Of a stretch of DNA of 64,000 nt, positions 12,787 to 23,715 are shown one piece after another. Source of the stretch: Edaphochlamys debaryana. Its lineage: Eukaryota; Chlorophyta; Chlorophyceae; Chlamydomonadales. Positions within the stretch are counted from its first letter, which is position 1; the number at the start of each line of letters is the position of its first letter. The notes beneath the pieces are model-generated. The model searched no databases, had not been told where the DNA came from, and saw nothing but the letters and a program-made list of their open reading frames with translations. Both the position numbers and the translations under genes were made by a program. Location: positions 186,001-250,000 of the forward strand of contig JAEHOE010000063.1 of the NCBI GenBank assembly GCA_016858145.1, read 5' to 3'.

Positions 12787-14214
12787 GTTGGCAGCCTGCA
12801 ACAGGGCGGCGGAGGCGAGCAGGCGCGGGGCGAAGGGTTAGCACCCGGACAGCGCTGCAACCAGCAGAAGCGCCTCAAGGCTCTTAGCAAACACAGGGGT
12901 GTTATCGCATGCGCGTCTGCGTTCAGCGCCGCTGGGTGCAGCGCCGGCGAAGCGTGCATGTCACATGCCGCTGTCTCTCCCGCAGTCGCTGTGACCCAGG
13001 TTGCATCATTTACACGGGCGGCTTGTGTCCACATACGCGTGTGTCCTACCCCTCATTATCAGGCTACCACAGGGAGTCGCGGGCGACCCCGCCCCGCGAT
13101 TGACCAGGCCACTGCTCCTTCTGCCCGCAACTCCCAGGTCAACAACGACTCCCATGCTGCCGTGCTATCATCGGAGCAAGTAGTTGAAGCAGCAGCAAGT
13201 GCTGTCCTGCTGAAAAGGGGCTGGCGCTGCGCACGACATGTGGCCGTCGCAATGTGGTGCTCTTTTCGCTGCACAAGTCCCCTCTCAGCGCGAGCCAGCG
13301 GCCAGAGGCGTCGGCAGCTGCCAATGACTCTGCGCCCGGCTACCATGGGCCGGCAAGCCGCTGCGGAGTTTGCGCGAAGGACGGGTGCACCCACCCTGTG
13401 CTCGGCTCCTGATCGTCCGCTTGCAGCGATGACTTGCTAGGCGCTCTGGCAAGACGACTCGTGCAGTAGAGCTAGGTGTAAAGAAGCGCTGTGGAGGAAG
13501 CACCGGGCTGTAACTGCTGTGCTCCAAACGTCGCTTTCGCTATGATAGGTTGTTATGCGTGCGGGAGTTCTTCCTGGTAATACTGTGTGCTGCGGGCGAG
13601 AGCACTGGAATGAGATGGCCAGCACGGGCGTCGTCGCCACACCATCCGGAGGAACGTGCGCCCTGCCCCTCCAACTCAGTGGCTACATGAACATCACCGT
13701 AGCCTTAAACCATTCATGCATCCAAGGGGTCACCAACTTGCCACACCGTGCCATGTTTGCCCCTACTTTCCCCCCGTCGCGCTTGATGCAAGTTACCCCA
13801 ACAGCAATAGCTAGAGTCTCGGCAGCGTCCAAAAGCTCGCATCTGGAGCCGACCATCACAACTCGTGCCAAACCCGAGCATGCCAACCCGCGACCATCGA
13901 GAAGCCAGCGGGCCCCCCCTCAGCGCCTGACAGCTACCTCATGTCCCCCTGCAGTAATACGCCCATGATTGCATCACTTGTAGCTAGGTCCGTTGTCGCC
14001 CCGCTCACCAAGCTCGATAAGCACTCAGCTTCCCCCGGACGTGGCCCCGCCACTCACGCGGACCCCTTGTCTCCCCCAGACCCCCACCACGGGGCAGTTG
14101 CCCCTCCCCTCACCATGCACCACCTGCTGCCCATGTCAGTCCGGCTCCGTCAACAGCGCCTGGGTGTCCGCACCCTTATTAGTGTTCGGCAGCAGTCCGC
14201 TTCAGCTCCGCAGC
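12787..14214. other. Intergenic gap, 1.4 kb
   Basis: This lies upstream of the ARM-SAM gene and downstream of the ferredoxin-thioredoxin reductase gene. GC content is lower than in the flanking genes. Short open frames on both strands have no recognisable motif and no consistent splice signals. It probably holds one promoter and one 3' UTR. Confidence 0.55.
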
Positions 14215-14718
14215 TCATGCAGCAGCAATCTCCTCCTCAGACTGCGACATCGACAAGTAACGAAGTTAAGGACGTCCGGGGAGCAGAAACTGTGCAGGCG
14301 GGGGCTGTGGCCGCTCGTCGCGCGCGACACTCACCAGGTGGACCTTGAACTTGCCCTGCTTGCCCTCGTTGGGCATGATGAACTCCACGATCACAGGCAG
14401 GTTGGCCGACAGGACCTTGCCCTTGTATTGCGTCGCGTCCGGGTTGGTGACCGTGCCCTCCATGCCGTTTAGGTCCAGCCCATCGTGGTGGAGAGGCGCG
14501 TGATAGACCTTCAGCGGCACAACGACCTTGACGCGCTGACCCTCCTTGAAGGCGCCGCTGGTGGCCCCATTCCCGGAGCAGCGCACAACAAGCTGCGCGC
14601 GACGAGTGGTCGCTGTGCGCGCGGAGGCCCGGCAGGTGGAGCGAGTAGCGAGCATTCTTGGAAGATTGGCTAGTGGGGTGAGCGGTGCAGCGTGAAAACA
14701 AGCACTATGCGCCGGCAC
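14215..14718 (-). CDS. FTRV: Ferredoxin-thioredoxin reductase variable chain, chloroplast
   Basis: Variable (alpha) subunit of the chloroplast enzyme that passes electrons from ferredoxin to thioredoxin. This subunit stabilises the Fe-S catalytic chain. Exon 1 spans 14335-14718. Exon 2 is only 27 coding bases (14215-14241) and supplies SEEEIAAA and the stop; the phase fits exactly (FKVHL joined to SEEE). Family motifs seen are GQRVKVVVPLKVYH, LNGMEGTV, YKGKVLSANLPVIVEF and GKFKVHL, the usual small SH3-like barrel. An Arg/Thr/Ser-rich N-terminus fits a transit peptide. Two starts are possible: the first ATG at 14718 (136 residues) or the one at 14655 (115 residues), which begins MLATRSTCRA and looks the more typical transit peptide. 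Cysteine-free catalysis is expected for this subunit. Confidence 0.92.
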
Positions 14719-17700
14719 TCAAGTGCTCTGGGGTCGGGATGAGGATGAGCCGACGCGGCATCCAGCACCCACATTGACATAGGCCCGCAGAAGACCTGCG
14801 ATCACAAACATCACTTCAAATCCACTGCCATAATGGCCACTCGCTCCCCGCCCCCCCACCCGCATGCCTGCATGCCCCCCACGCCTCGGGCTCGAGCTCC
14901 GCATTAGCGCCCCTGCTACGCACTCGGCTTAGCATCATTGTGGTTGGTGCAGCCCAATATCAGCAAGAGGCTCTGGCCGGTCTCAGGAAGCCCCGGAAGG
15001 GCCGGTTCGAGCCTTTTGGTTCAGCCACGCTCTGCCCGTCCGGGATGTGCCGTGTGTGAGGCAGTCTCAGAGATCCATGAGGTCACGGGAGGGGGTGTGC
15101 AGGGTCAGTGGCCCTGCGTTGAGGGCGCCAGGATTCCGAAGGCACGTCTCTGCCCAGAGCTGGAGGGTGCAGGCAGCCGTGGACAGCACGTGCCGACTCC
15201 TGTGACGGTCAACGCCGTTGCCCTGCTCCCGACTGGTTTTGTTGATGTCAACAGCGCCTCCGTGTTGGCCTGGTGATGAATTCAGTTGGTGACTCCTTAA
15301 AGCCCCCATGGCCTCCTCCCCGCTGCCCCGCCCTCCAATCGCCCCGCAGGTAGGCTGCAGTTGTGGCAAGAGGCGGAGGGCGCATCAGCGGTTCAGCCCT
15401 GCAGTGCCTGCAAGCCTAGCTGGTCTTCATATGTTGGCCTTGACCGGACGGCGCTGATGCGAAGCCCGGCGAGGAAGGTTGTGCGGAGACTTGCCTTTCA
15501 ATGGGTGGCACCGGCCAGGCAAACGGGTGACGTCCTTGTCCCGGGAGGGCATTAACGCTCAAGGTCTGAAGGCTACGGCGGCCCTCTTCACCCGCTGCTG
15601 GGTGGACGACAGGCGGCAGGACCTGCACAGATCTGCACAGATCTGCACATATCTGCGTGCAAGCACGCGCCAAGGACGTGCATGCGAGTGGCAGCGCTCC
15701 GGCATGGAGGCCTTGCGCTGTGTGGGTTGGCCCCACGCATGATGGGTGGAGGCGGTCAACCTGACTCTGGCAGGCCAGGGTAGTGTGGAAGCCTTTAAGG
15801 GCGCACAGTCGACGTGCGCCTGGGTAACAGGCACGCACTGGAGCGAAGTGGTGGCGCGGGCATGGTCATATGGCGGGAGGTGGCGACCTACAGAGGCTGT
15901 GTTGGGTGGTGATGGGTGTGGAGGGGCTAGCCCCTCATACACGCCCACCCCCTTAACACCCGCCCCCTGCTGGAGGCGTCCCATTAATATTATTTTAGAG
16001 GCTGTGTTGGACGGAGGGGAGATGGCTTCCTTAAGGAGCAGCGGCCCGCGGATGGAGGAGACGCGGAGCGGAGGAGGAGGGCCGCTTGAGAGCGTGTTGT
16101 TGGGTTGGGGCTGCAGGGATGGACACGGTCCCAGAGAACTGCAGTGTGCGTGGGGCTAGAGGTCGGCCAATGACCTGATTTGTGGGGTTGCACTCTAACC
16201 AGCGGCAATGCTGCTGCAGCCTGCAGCGGGTTGCTACCTTGTCTGCGGCGTGCAGAGTCGGCATACCGTACCGTACAGCGTATGTAGTGTTGTGCTGGTG
16301 GGGCGGGGCGGCCGTGGGCTCCCGCCCTGGGTGTGAGTGCCAGGCGCTGCCCACACGGCGCCAGGCACTGCCTACCCCATACAGTGTTGGGTTGAATGTG
16401 GGCGGTGGCTGCGGCGCGGTGGTGATTACGGTGAAATGCTTTGTTAAGGTCCCCTGCTGTCTATCGGCATCGTGTTCGGGGTGCTAGCACGCGCCGGGCC
16501 AGGCGGGCGTTGCCTGGTCACCGTACAGTCCCCTGGTATCTCAGCAGTCCAAGTGGATCCTTTGAGATGTTGGTAGGATTGTTGTCCGCTGGTCCCTGTT
16601 GCTTGTCCACGCGGCTGACTGCCTGCATGACTTGCCTAAGGCACGAGTCGGGTGGAGGATGACGTTGCCATACCGTGTCACACTGTGGAGCGGCTATGGC
16701 TCACGAGCCCGGGGGTTGGTCCTGCCCCGTGGCCCAGGCTCTTCAATCCTATGTGAACGAATGGGGGATGAGCGTCGAAGTGCACTTTGTCGTGTTGTTG
16801 CCTCCGGTCCTTCACCCTGCTGGGCGTTCGTCCGCGGGGGTGGGGGACGGTGTGATGAGTCTCTCATGCGTCTTTGATGCGTCTTTGAAGTGTCTGGACG
16901 GGTGGTGCGCCAGGTGCACCTGGGGCCTCTGAGCTCTAGTCCGGGTCCGGCTTCGAAGCTCGGGTTGGTGACGTGGAAGGCGGAACGTCGGAGTGACTTG
17001 CTCCGCTTCATCTGGGTTGGTGATGCTGATGAGCTGTGAGCCCTTGACCTGTGGTTCGTGCACAGGGTGTGCTGGATGTGGGGTCGCGCTTTCAGCGGGA
17101 TAGGACGGCGGCTTCCAGCTCCGACTCCAGCTATCTTTGGGGGCACGGGTTTACGGTCTGCAGTCCGGTGTGCTTCCAGCGAGATAGGACGGGCTGGACG
17201 GTGGCTACCGTATAGTCCATGCTCCTTGGCCTTTGTTTGCAGGGGGGTCCGGAGGGTGGAGGGGGCCGTCTCTTGTAACACCCTGCTTCCCAGCAGGAGC
17301 TAGCATGCCCTTCATGGCGGTGACCTCTGTCGGCCCCCCTGCCTTTTCCTCCTGTCTCAGGCCATCCTTCCCTTCCCACCATCACTACGGCCTGGGACGG
17401 CGAGGGAAAGAGAGGATGACGCTGAGGAAAGGGCCGGGGGAGGTGCAGGCTTGGGGTGCCCGTCGCCGGAGCCCGCCGAGCTCAGCCAGCACGGCCTCCC
17501 ACGGCCCCCCGGGAGCCCGGGTCCCCAGGCGGCCCCCCGCCCCCCCCTGCGTCAGGCGCCTTCTGCCTCCAGCGTTCCCCCGCCTCCCCCTAAGCAAGCC
17601 ATACCTGCTGCCTTGCCGCGAAACATCTTAGGACCTTTGCTAGGCACCTCGTTGTGCAGTACGTCTAGGCCCTCCTTGGCCTTGCAGTATGTACGCTCAC

Positions 17701-18141
17701 AGCGCGAACCTGCAGGAACGGCCTGAGGGACCGAGTAAAACAGCGTGTGTTTTGATGTTTTAGTGCGGTGCGACGCTCGGAGAAGCGCCTGCACCTAACG
17801 GCGAGACAGGGCGGGACAGCTGGATGCCATGGCACGTTTTCCCTCCGCCCTTTCCTACTGGTCGCGACAGCAATTTCAATACTACCTGGGAGCAGCTGCG
17901 CGACGCTTCGTGCGCATCGCGTAAGTCTGGTTGAATCGTCTAGAGGCCCGCGCTGAAACGTTTTGCTTCATGCGACCTGCACCAGCCCGGAAACCACACC
18001 AGCGCATGAGACTGAGAGATTACCAGTCATACGTACCGTCTAGCGCCCTCGACAAATGGCCCGAACCCGTGCTGATGACGGGGCCTGAAGCCGTATCTTG
18101 CCAAGCTTGCATTTTGAGCCAAGCCGTTTGGAGCCAAGGCT
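14719..18141. other. Intergenic gap of 3.4 kb between divergent FTRV and cyclase B
   Basis: Both flanking genes start outward from this gap, so it contains two promoters. I see no gene I can name. The best unexplained stretch is on the minus strand at about 17590-17730, which reads CERTYCKAKEGLDVLHNEVP and lacks stops; it could be an exon or a relic. Direct 10-bp repeats lie at 15623-15656. The long minus-strand frame at 16694-17281 is Arg/Ser/Pro-rich, with no domain-like pattern. Confidence 0.5.
15623..15656. repeat. Tandem 10-bp repeat (atctgcacag)
   Basis: Three to four near-perfect copies of atctgcacag sit in the FTRV-cyclase B gap. No function is evident. Confidence 0.6.
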
Positions 18142-21100
18142 ATGGAGCCATTTCTTCTTACGGTTACGCCGGACGGGCTTCAGCGACAGTTTGGCGACCA
18201 CCGCTCAGGCGCGGTCGTAGTCCTTTGCCAACGCGCGAGAGGCCCTGCGACCGCGGCTTCACAGAATGACGATGAAAGCCACATATCTCGCTTCGCAGCG
18301 ACGCAACAACGGCCTCATGGCTGGACCGTTGGATGGCACAATCCCGCCGCTGATAAGCTCCTGGCGTGCTCCGCTCGATGTGGAGCCGACCTGGCGGATA
18401 AACTGCTGCAGGTTGTTGGCCCGGAGGTGGCCGCGCAGCTGGAGCGGTTGTCGGTTTCTGCGGCGGTGCGGGCTGTCGCCCCTCAGACGCTGCGCGGAGG
18501 CACCCACGGCGGGTTTCAGTCCCTCTCGCTGGACGTTATGCCATGCCGCTTCGCCCCAGCCACGATCATCAGCACAAAGAAGGAGCTTTCCAAGCGGAAG
18601 CGTGGGTTCGGCTCCCTCCTGGCGTGCTTTCGCCCCACTGAGGCGGCGTCGGACCCAGACGGAGTGGACGGATTGGGCCAACACGCCCTCGTCGTGCGGC
18701 TCTCCTTGGCCCCATGCAACACCGGGGCGAGGGTCCTGGCGCCGCGACCGCGCATCACGTCTGGCACCTTGTCCCACTGCGGGCCGATCACAAGCGGAGT
18801 CCTGACCACCACGGTCAACACAGGGGCCGGCACCAACACCGCCACGGTTTCGGCGGTCGGGGGCGGGGGTGACCGGTCCAACCGGCTGCTGGACCTGGCC
18901 TGGGAGGGCCTGCCCGCCTGCGTGACGGTGTTCACGGCCGAGGGCGCCGTGGCCTTCCAGAACGCAGCGTCGCGCACCTACATGGGGTGAGCGGGCAGCG
19001 GGGTGTGAGCATGGGGGGTAGGGTTGAGACAGGAACAAGGTGTCTGGCTACAAGGAGCATCGTGACGCGCGTTTCCCCCACAGGACATATCGGGAGAGCG
19101 GACTCACCTGACCCCTGACTGCGACTTCCTGCCACGAACGTGTGCCCTCGATCCCCGCTTGCAGGGAACGCGTCGGCTGCAGTACTGTGCGGGTTGCAGA
19201 GGGGCTGGCGGAGATTGATGGCAGCTGCTCCGAGCTGCTGCGGCTGCTGGCCTCTCGCGGCAGCGCCGCACCGATGGGGTCCTGCAGCGGACGAGGCGGC
19301 GAGGCGGAGGTCCGGCTCGAGCTGGAGGGCCGCGAGGAAGGGGGCGAAGGCGGCGGTGGCATGCTGTCCCGTCTGTTTGCGCTGGACCCCTCCAAGCAGG
19401 AGCAGCTGCTGGAGGCGACGCAGCTGCTGGGGCGGAGGACGGCGAGAGGGGCGTGGGAAGGTGAGGTGCGGGGGAGGGGAACAAAGGTGCATGGGGGTTG
19501 AAGGCTGCAGGCTAGGGAGTTTGTGCGCGCCGTTCGGCGGGACTATGACTTGTCATGCCATGCTCTTAAGCCCTATCCTGCCCGCCCCATCCCAGGTATC
19601 GTACGCGTGCCGGCCACCCTCAACCCAGCGGGCCTACCCCCGACCGGCGCTGACAGCTCGCTCTACAACTCCGTCAACTCAAGGGCCAACGCGCGCATCG
19701 CTCGCGCCGCCACCGCCCTGCTCGACGCCGGCGGCTGCAACGACAGCACGGTGCCGACCGCCAGCCCGCGCCGGGCCAGCACAGCACAGGCCCTGCGGAC
19801 GCCAGCCTCCCCTCCCGACGCGACCCTGCCTCACGTCTCCCAGGACTTGCTCTGCATGCCCAGCCCCGACGCGGCCTCAAGGCAAAGCTTTGCGGCCGGT
19901 GGCGGCCGCTACGCCCGGCACGGCAGCCCCAGCGGTGTCACGGCGCCGCAGTGGGGCAGCAGCGGCGGCCCGGCCGTGGTGGGGTCTCCCCGGCAGCCGG
20001 ACGCCACAGCGCCGCCTGAGGACGTGCAAGGGGTGCGGCTGTCAACGGCCGTGGAGGAGGCTTCCGGACGGACGGACGGCCTGCTGGATGTCGTGGTGAG
20101 CCTGATGGCGGCCGATGCGGCGGCAGCGTGTGACTCCGCCGCACTGAGCAACAGCGGCTGCACTTCGTCGCGTGCGGACGTGTGCTCGAGGGTGCACAGG
20201 TGGGAGGGAGGGAGGGCCCGGGGCCTGGGGCTCGCTTCTGTCACGTGGCTCTTTGGGTTTTAGGGTTAAGGGTTTGTTTCTCACTCCTTGGACCGCTTGT
20301 GTGTATGTGCGTCCAATTCCGCCATCTCACTCGGGTGATTCTGCGCCCGCCCTCCGCCCCGCAGCTCCACCCGGCGCTTCACGTCCATGTCCCCCTTGGC
20401 CACCTCCACCTGGGGGGTGAGTGGGCGGGGCGAGCTGCGCGCCTTGTGTGTCATGTGCGTGCTGTACTGCTGTACTGCATGCTGTACGATTTTCGGTCTC
20501 CGGCTGCCCACCTAGCTAGCTCTACCTGCTGCTGGCGGGGAACCACTCTGCGAATGACCCCAACGCCCCATACATAGCTCCCCGCGCGTTTTCCCTATCC
20601 CCTGCAGCTAATGTCTCCCGACGCCACCACCGCACGCTCGACCTTTACGCCTGCCTCGGCCGGGGTGGACGGTGCTTGGAGCAGCCCCTCCCACCGCGGC
20701 CACCAAATGGAACGCGCCGCCTCGGCCACCACCGCCACCACGCTGCCCGCCGGAACCTCGAAGCTGGCGGCCGCCGCTGCGGCCGTCCTGCCCAGCGGCA
20801 GCGGCCGTTCAGCGGCAGGGTTGCCGAACGGCGCAATCCTGCCCACCGCCGCCGCGGCTGCAGCCAGCAGGGGAAGCAGCGGGGGTAGGGGCGGGGAGGA
20901 GCGGCCGCCGTCGGAGAACATGCACACGGATCAGCTGGGCCCCTTGCTGGATGGGCTGAGCATGGCATGCAGCAGGCGGCGCGCGACAGGGGCCTTTGGC
21001 GGCAGCCACTCCTTCACCATCAGGCGACCCGCGCCAGTGCTTCCCCCCCAGACCCGACCGCAGCCGAGCAGCGCGTCTCTGATACCGGCCCCCTCTGCGC

Positions 21101-23715
21101 GGCCCTGCACGGACCCACCGCCGCACGCGCGGCACGAGGTGTCGAGGCTGCTGCGCTCGCGGTCACACGCCACGCTCAACCCGGGCCCAGCGGGGCCCAC
21201 AGCTGAGTCACGCGACGAGGACAGCGGGCCTCAGCGGTGTGAGGAGCACGGTTTCCTCGGCTCGGCGGGGTCAGCGCCACGGCCCATCACTTATGGAGGT
21301 TCAATCGCCATGCTCCGCGCGACCCGGCTCAGCTTGGTGAGCCCGGTCGCCGCAAATAACGCGCTTGCTGCCGCGTACATGACGCACGCACCGAGCTCCA
21401 GCTATCGCTCGAGAGAAGGGACCGACGTCCTGCTGAGCGCGCGTGCGCGCCGAGGTTCAGCGCTGGACATGTCTTCGACGGGCGGCGTCGGCCCTCGAAT
21501 CCTGCACTTTGCCAACTCGCTGCGCAACGCAACCCCGTCTCTGGCGTCTGGACAGTTCAGCAGCCGGGGCGGTCTAAGCGCGGCAAGCGGGCCAGGGAGC
21601 GCGGTCATGACCCCCACAGTAGGCTCGGTCCTGCTAGCGGAGCTACCGGACGGCGGCGACGCCGCTGAAGGCGCCGCCGGCAGCGCCACGGCATCCGCAG
21701 CACATCCCCAGAATCAGAAGCCCCAGAATCAGCCGAAGCCGGACGCCGTTCTGTCACGGGCGATCTCGTTTCTAGAGCGGAGCGTGGACACGCTTGCAAA
21801 GGACGGCGACGTGCGGCCCCAGCAGCCCGCGCCTTCGACCCTGGAGCAGCAGCAGCAGGTGCAGGCGCCGCCGTCGCCTGCCGGGCAGGGGCAGGGGCAG
21901 GGGCAGGCAGGCACAGCACAGCAGGCACAGCACGCGGGGCAGCCCTCGGCTGAGCAGCGGCAGCATGCGCCCCCCTGGAAAGTCACGGAGGCGGCGGAGG
22001 ACGTGGAGGAGGAGGCGGGGGGGGGCAGGCGGGATCGAGCGGGTCCGGAGCCTGGCCTGGCGTGGCACGAGGTGCGCGCCGCTGCGGTGGAGGACCCGGA
22101 CAGCGGCGCTCGGTACCTGGTGGTGATGCAGAGGGACGTGACGGCCAAGGTGGAGGCGGAGAGGCACATCGCGCAGGTGGGGCAGCGGGGTTGGGCAGGG
22201 AGGCTTAGGGAGCAAACCCGAGAGTCTCTCTGCAAGCAGCTAGGAGACACACGTTGGTACGCTAGCCTACCCTCGCGTGTCGTGGTGCCCCTCCCGCCGC
22301 TGCAGGTTGCTGAAGCGGAGCATCGCCTCCTGGAGCAGGTCTTCCCTCGCCACGTGCTCGCATACATGACGGAGGAGGGCTGCCAGCCCGCCCCAGCGCC
22401 TGAGGACGAGGGCCCGTCTGACGGTGACGCTGCCCCCCCCCCACCCCCACCTGGCGCCCCCAAGTGCGGGACTGCACGCGCCTGGCCACGTGGCACCCCC
22501 AGGTCACGATCCTGTTTGCCGACATCCAGGGTGCGTTGCGGATAGAGGGAGAGCGGAGTAGAGGGAGAGCGGAGCGGAGGGTGCGCAGAAGGGCTTCCAG
22601 GACGGTTGGCTTGAAGCAACAGCTCATCAACGACTGAAGGCTGAGCCCCATGCCCTCGCCCCACCCGTGCAGGCTTTACGCCCATGTGCAAGCAGCTGCC
22701 CGCGGCCGTGGTCATGAAGTTCCTCAACGACCTCTTTGTGCGCTTCGACTCCCTGCTCGACGTGCACGGCGTGTACAAGGTGGAGACCATCGGCGATTGC
22801 TACGTGGTGGCTGGGGGCCTGATCGCCGAGGACGCCGACGGCATGGCGGCGGTGCAGGGCGGCGGCGTGTCGGACCCGCGTCAGGCGGACCAGGTCTTCA
22901 GCTTTGCGCAGGTGGGCACAGAGGCTTGGCACGGCAACCTGCGTTAAGCAACCTGCGCTCAGGAGGCAGCGCTCGAAAGGATGAGGCTTAATGCTCCGCC
23001 TCCGCTCCCCTTTCCTGCAGGCCATGCTGCACGCTGCCGCCGCTGTGACCCTGCCCACCACGGGCGAGCCGGTCAGGATCCGCGTGGGCATCCACTCCGG
23101 CCCCGTGGTCAGCGGCGTGGTGGGCACCCGCATGCCCCGCTTCTGCCTGTTCGGAGGTGGGTCTGCTTGTGGGTGGCGGGGCAGGGTCAATGCGATGAAG
23201 AGAGGTTCGCCCGCATATAAAGCGCTGACCCCTTCCAACATGTGTTTGCCAACACCTTCCTCCGTCGCTCAGACACGGTCAACACGGCCAGCCGCATGGA
23301 GAGCACTTCGCAGGCGGGGGCAATCCACGCCTCGAGCGACACGGTGGGCGGGGAAGGGCTTTGGAACAGGGGCACCCAGGGCACTGGGCGAGAAGATAGG
23401 ACTTGGAGCCACGTCTCCCTCCACTCCTCCCTTTCCCCTGACGTCCCGGCCCTCCTCATCCCTTTCCATAGGATAGGGTGCCAAGGGCAGGATGTAACTG
23501 AATGGGAAGTATTGCGGGGCAAATGCTAGGTACCGTGCCCGGCCCACGTCTCCCTTCGTGCCCTTCCCCATCTGTCCCTCCTTCTTCTTGCAGTTCGCGC
23601 TCTGTCCCCTGACCAGCGCCAGGGCTGGGCGCCCACGGGCGGCGTCGAGGTCAAGGGCAAGGGCCGCATGGACACGTTCCTGTGGGGAGGTGCTGAGGCC
23701 AACTCCATAGAATAG
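18142..23715 (+). CDS. PAS-domain guanylate cyclase, copy B (carries two frame-breaking differences)
   Basis: Paralogue of copy A on the opposite strand, with the same ten-exon layout: 18142-18986, 19165-19460, 19596-20199, 20365-20416, 20608-22176, 22306-22530, 22673-22911, 23021-23156, 23273-23343 and 23594-23715. The PAS start ([12 protein letters not shown]), PAS end ([19 protein letters not shown]), signalling helix and catalytic motifs are all present at DNA level. The guanine-type cysteine is in [17 protein letters not shown], which also holds the catalytic Asn and Arg. Exon 6 is 225 bases, against 223 in copies A and C. The extra two are in a C10 run near 22431-22442, and they shift the frame so that a stop falls early in exon 7. 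Exon 10 is one base shorter than in copy C (near 23602), again shifting frame. Either B is a decaying gene or these are assembly indels. The start is the first ATG, conserved with copy A. Confidence 0.85.

Noticed and set aside
15004..15013. tRNA T-loop-like ggttcgagcc
   Set aside because: No matching acceptor, D or anticodon stems are found around it.
16694..17281. Minus-strand frame of 195 codons
   Set aside because: Arg/Ser/Pro-rich composition, no motif, no supporting splice signals or neighbours.
20254..20275. Telomere-like sequence (gggttttagggttaaggg)
   Set aside because: Only one or two imperfect units of TTTTAGGG, inside an intron of cyclase B; too short for an interstitial telomere.
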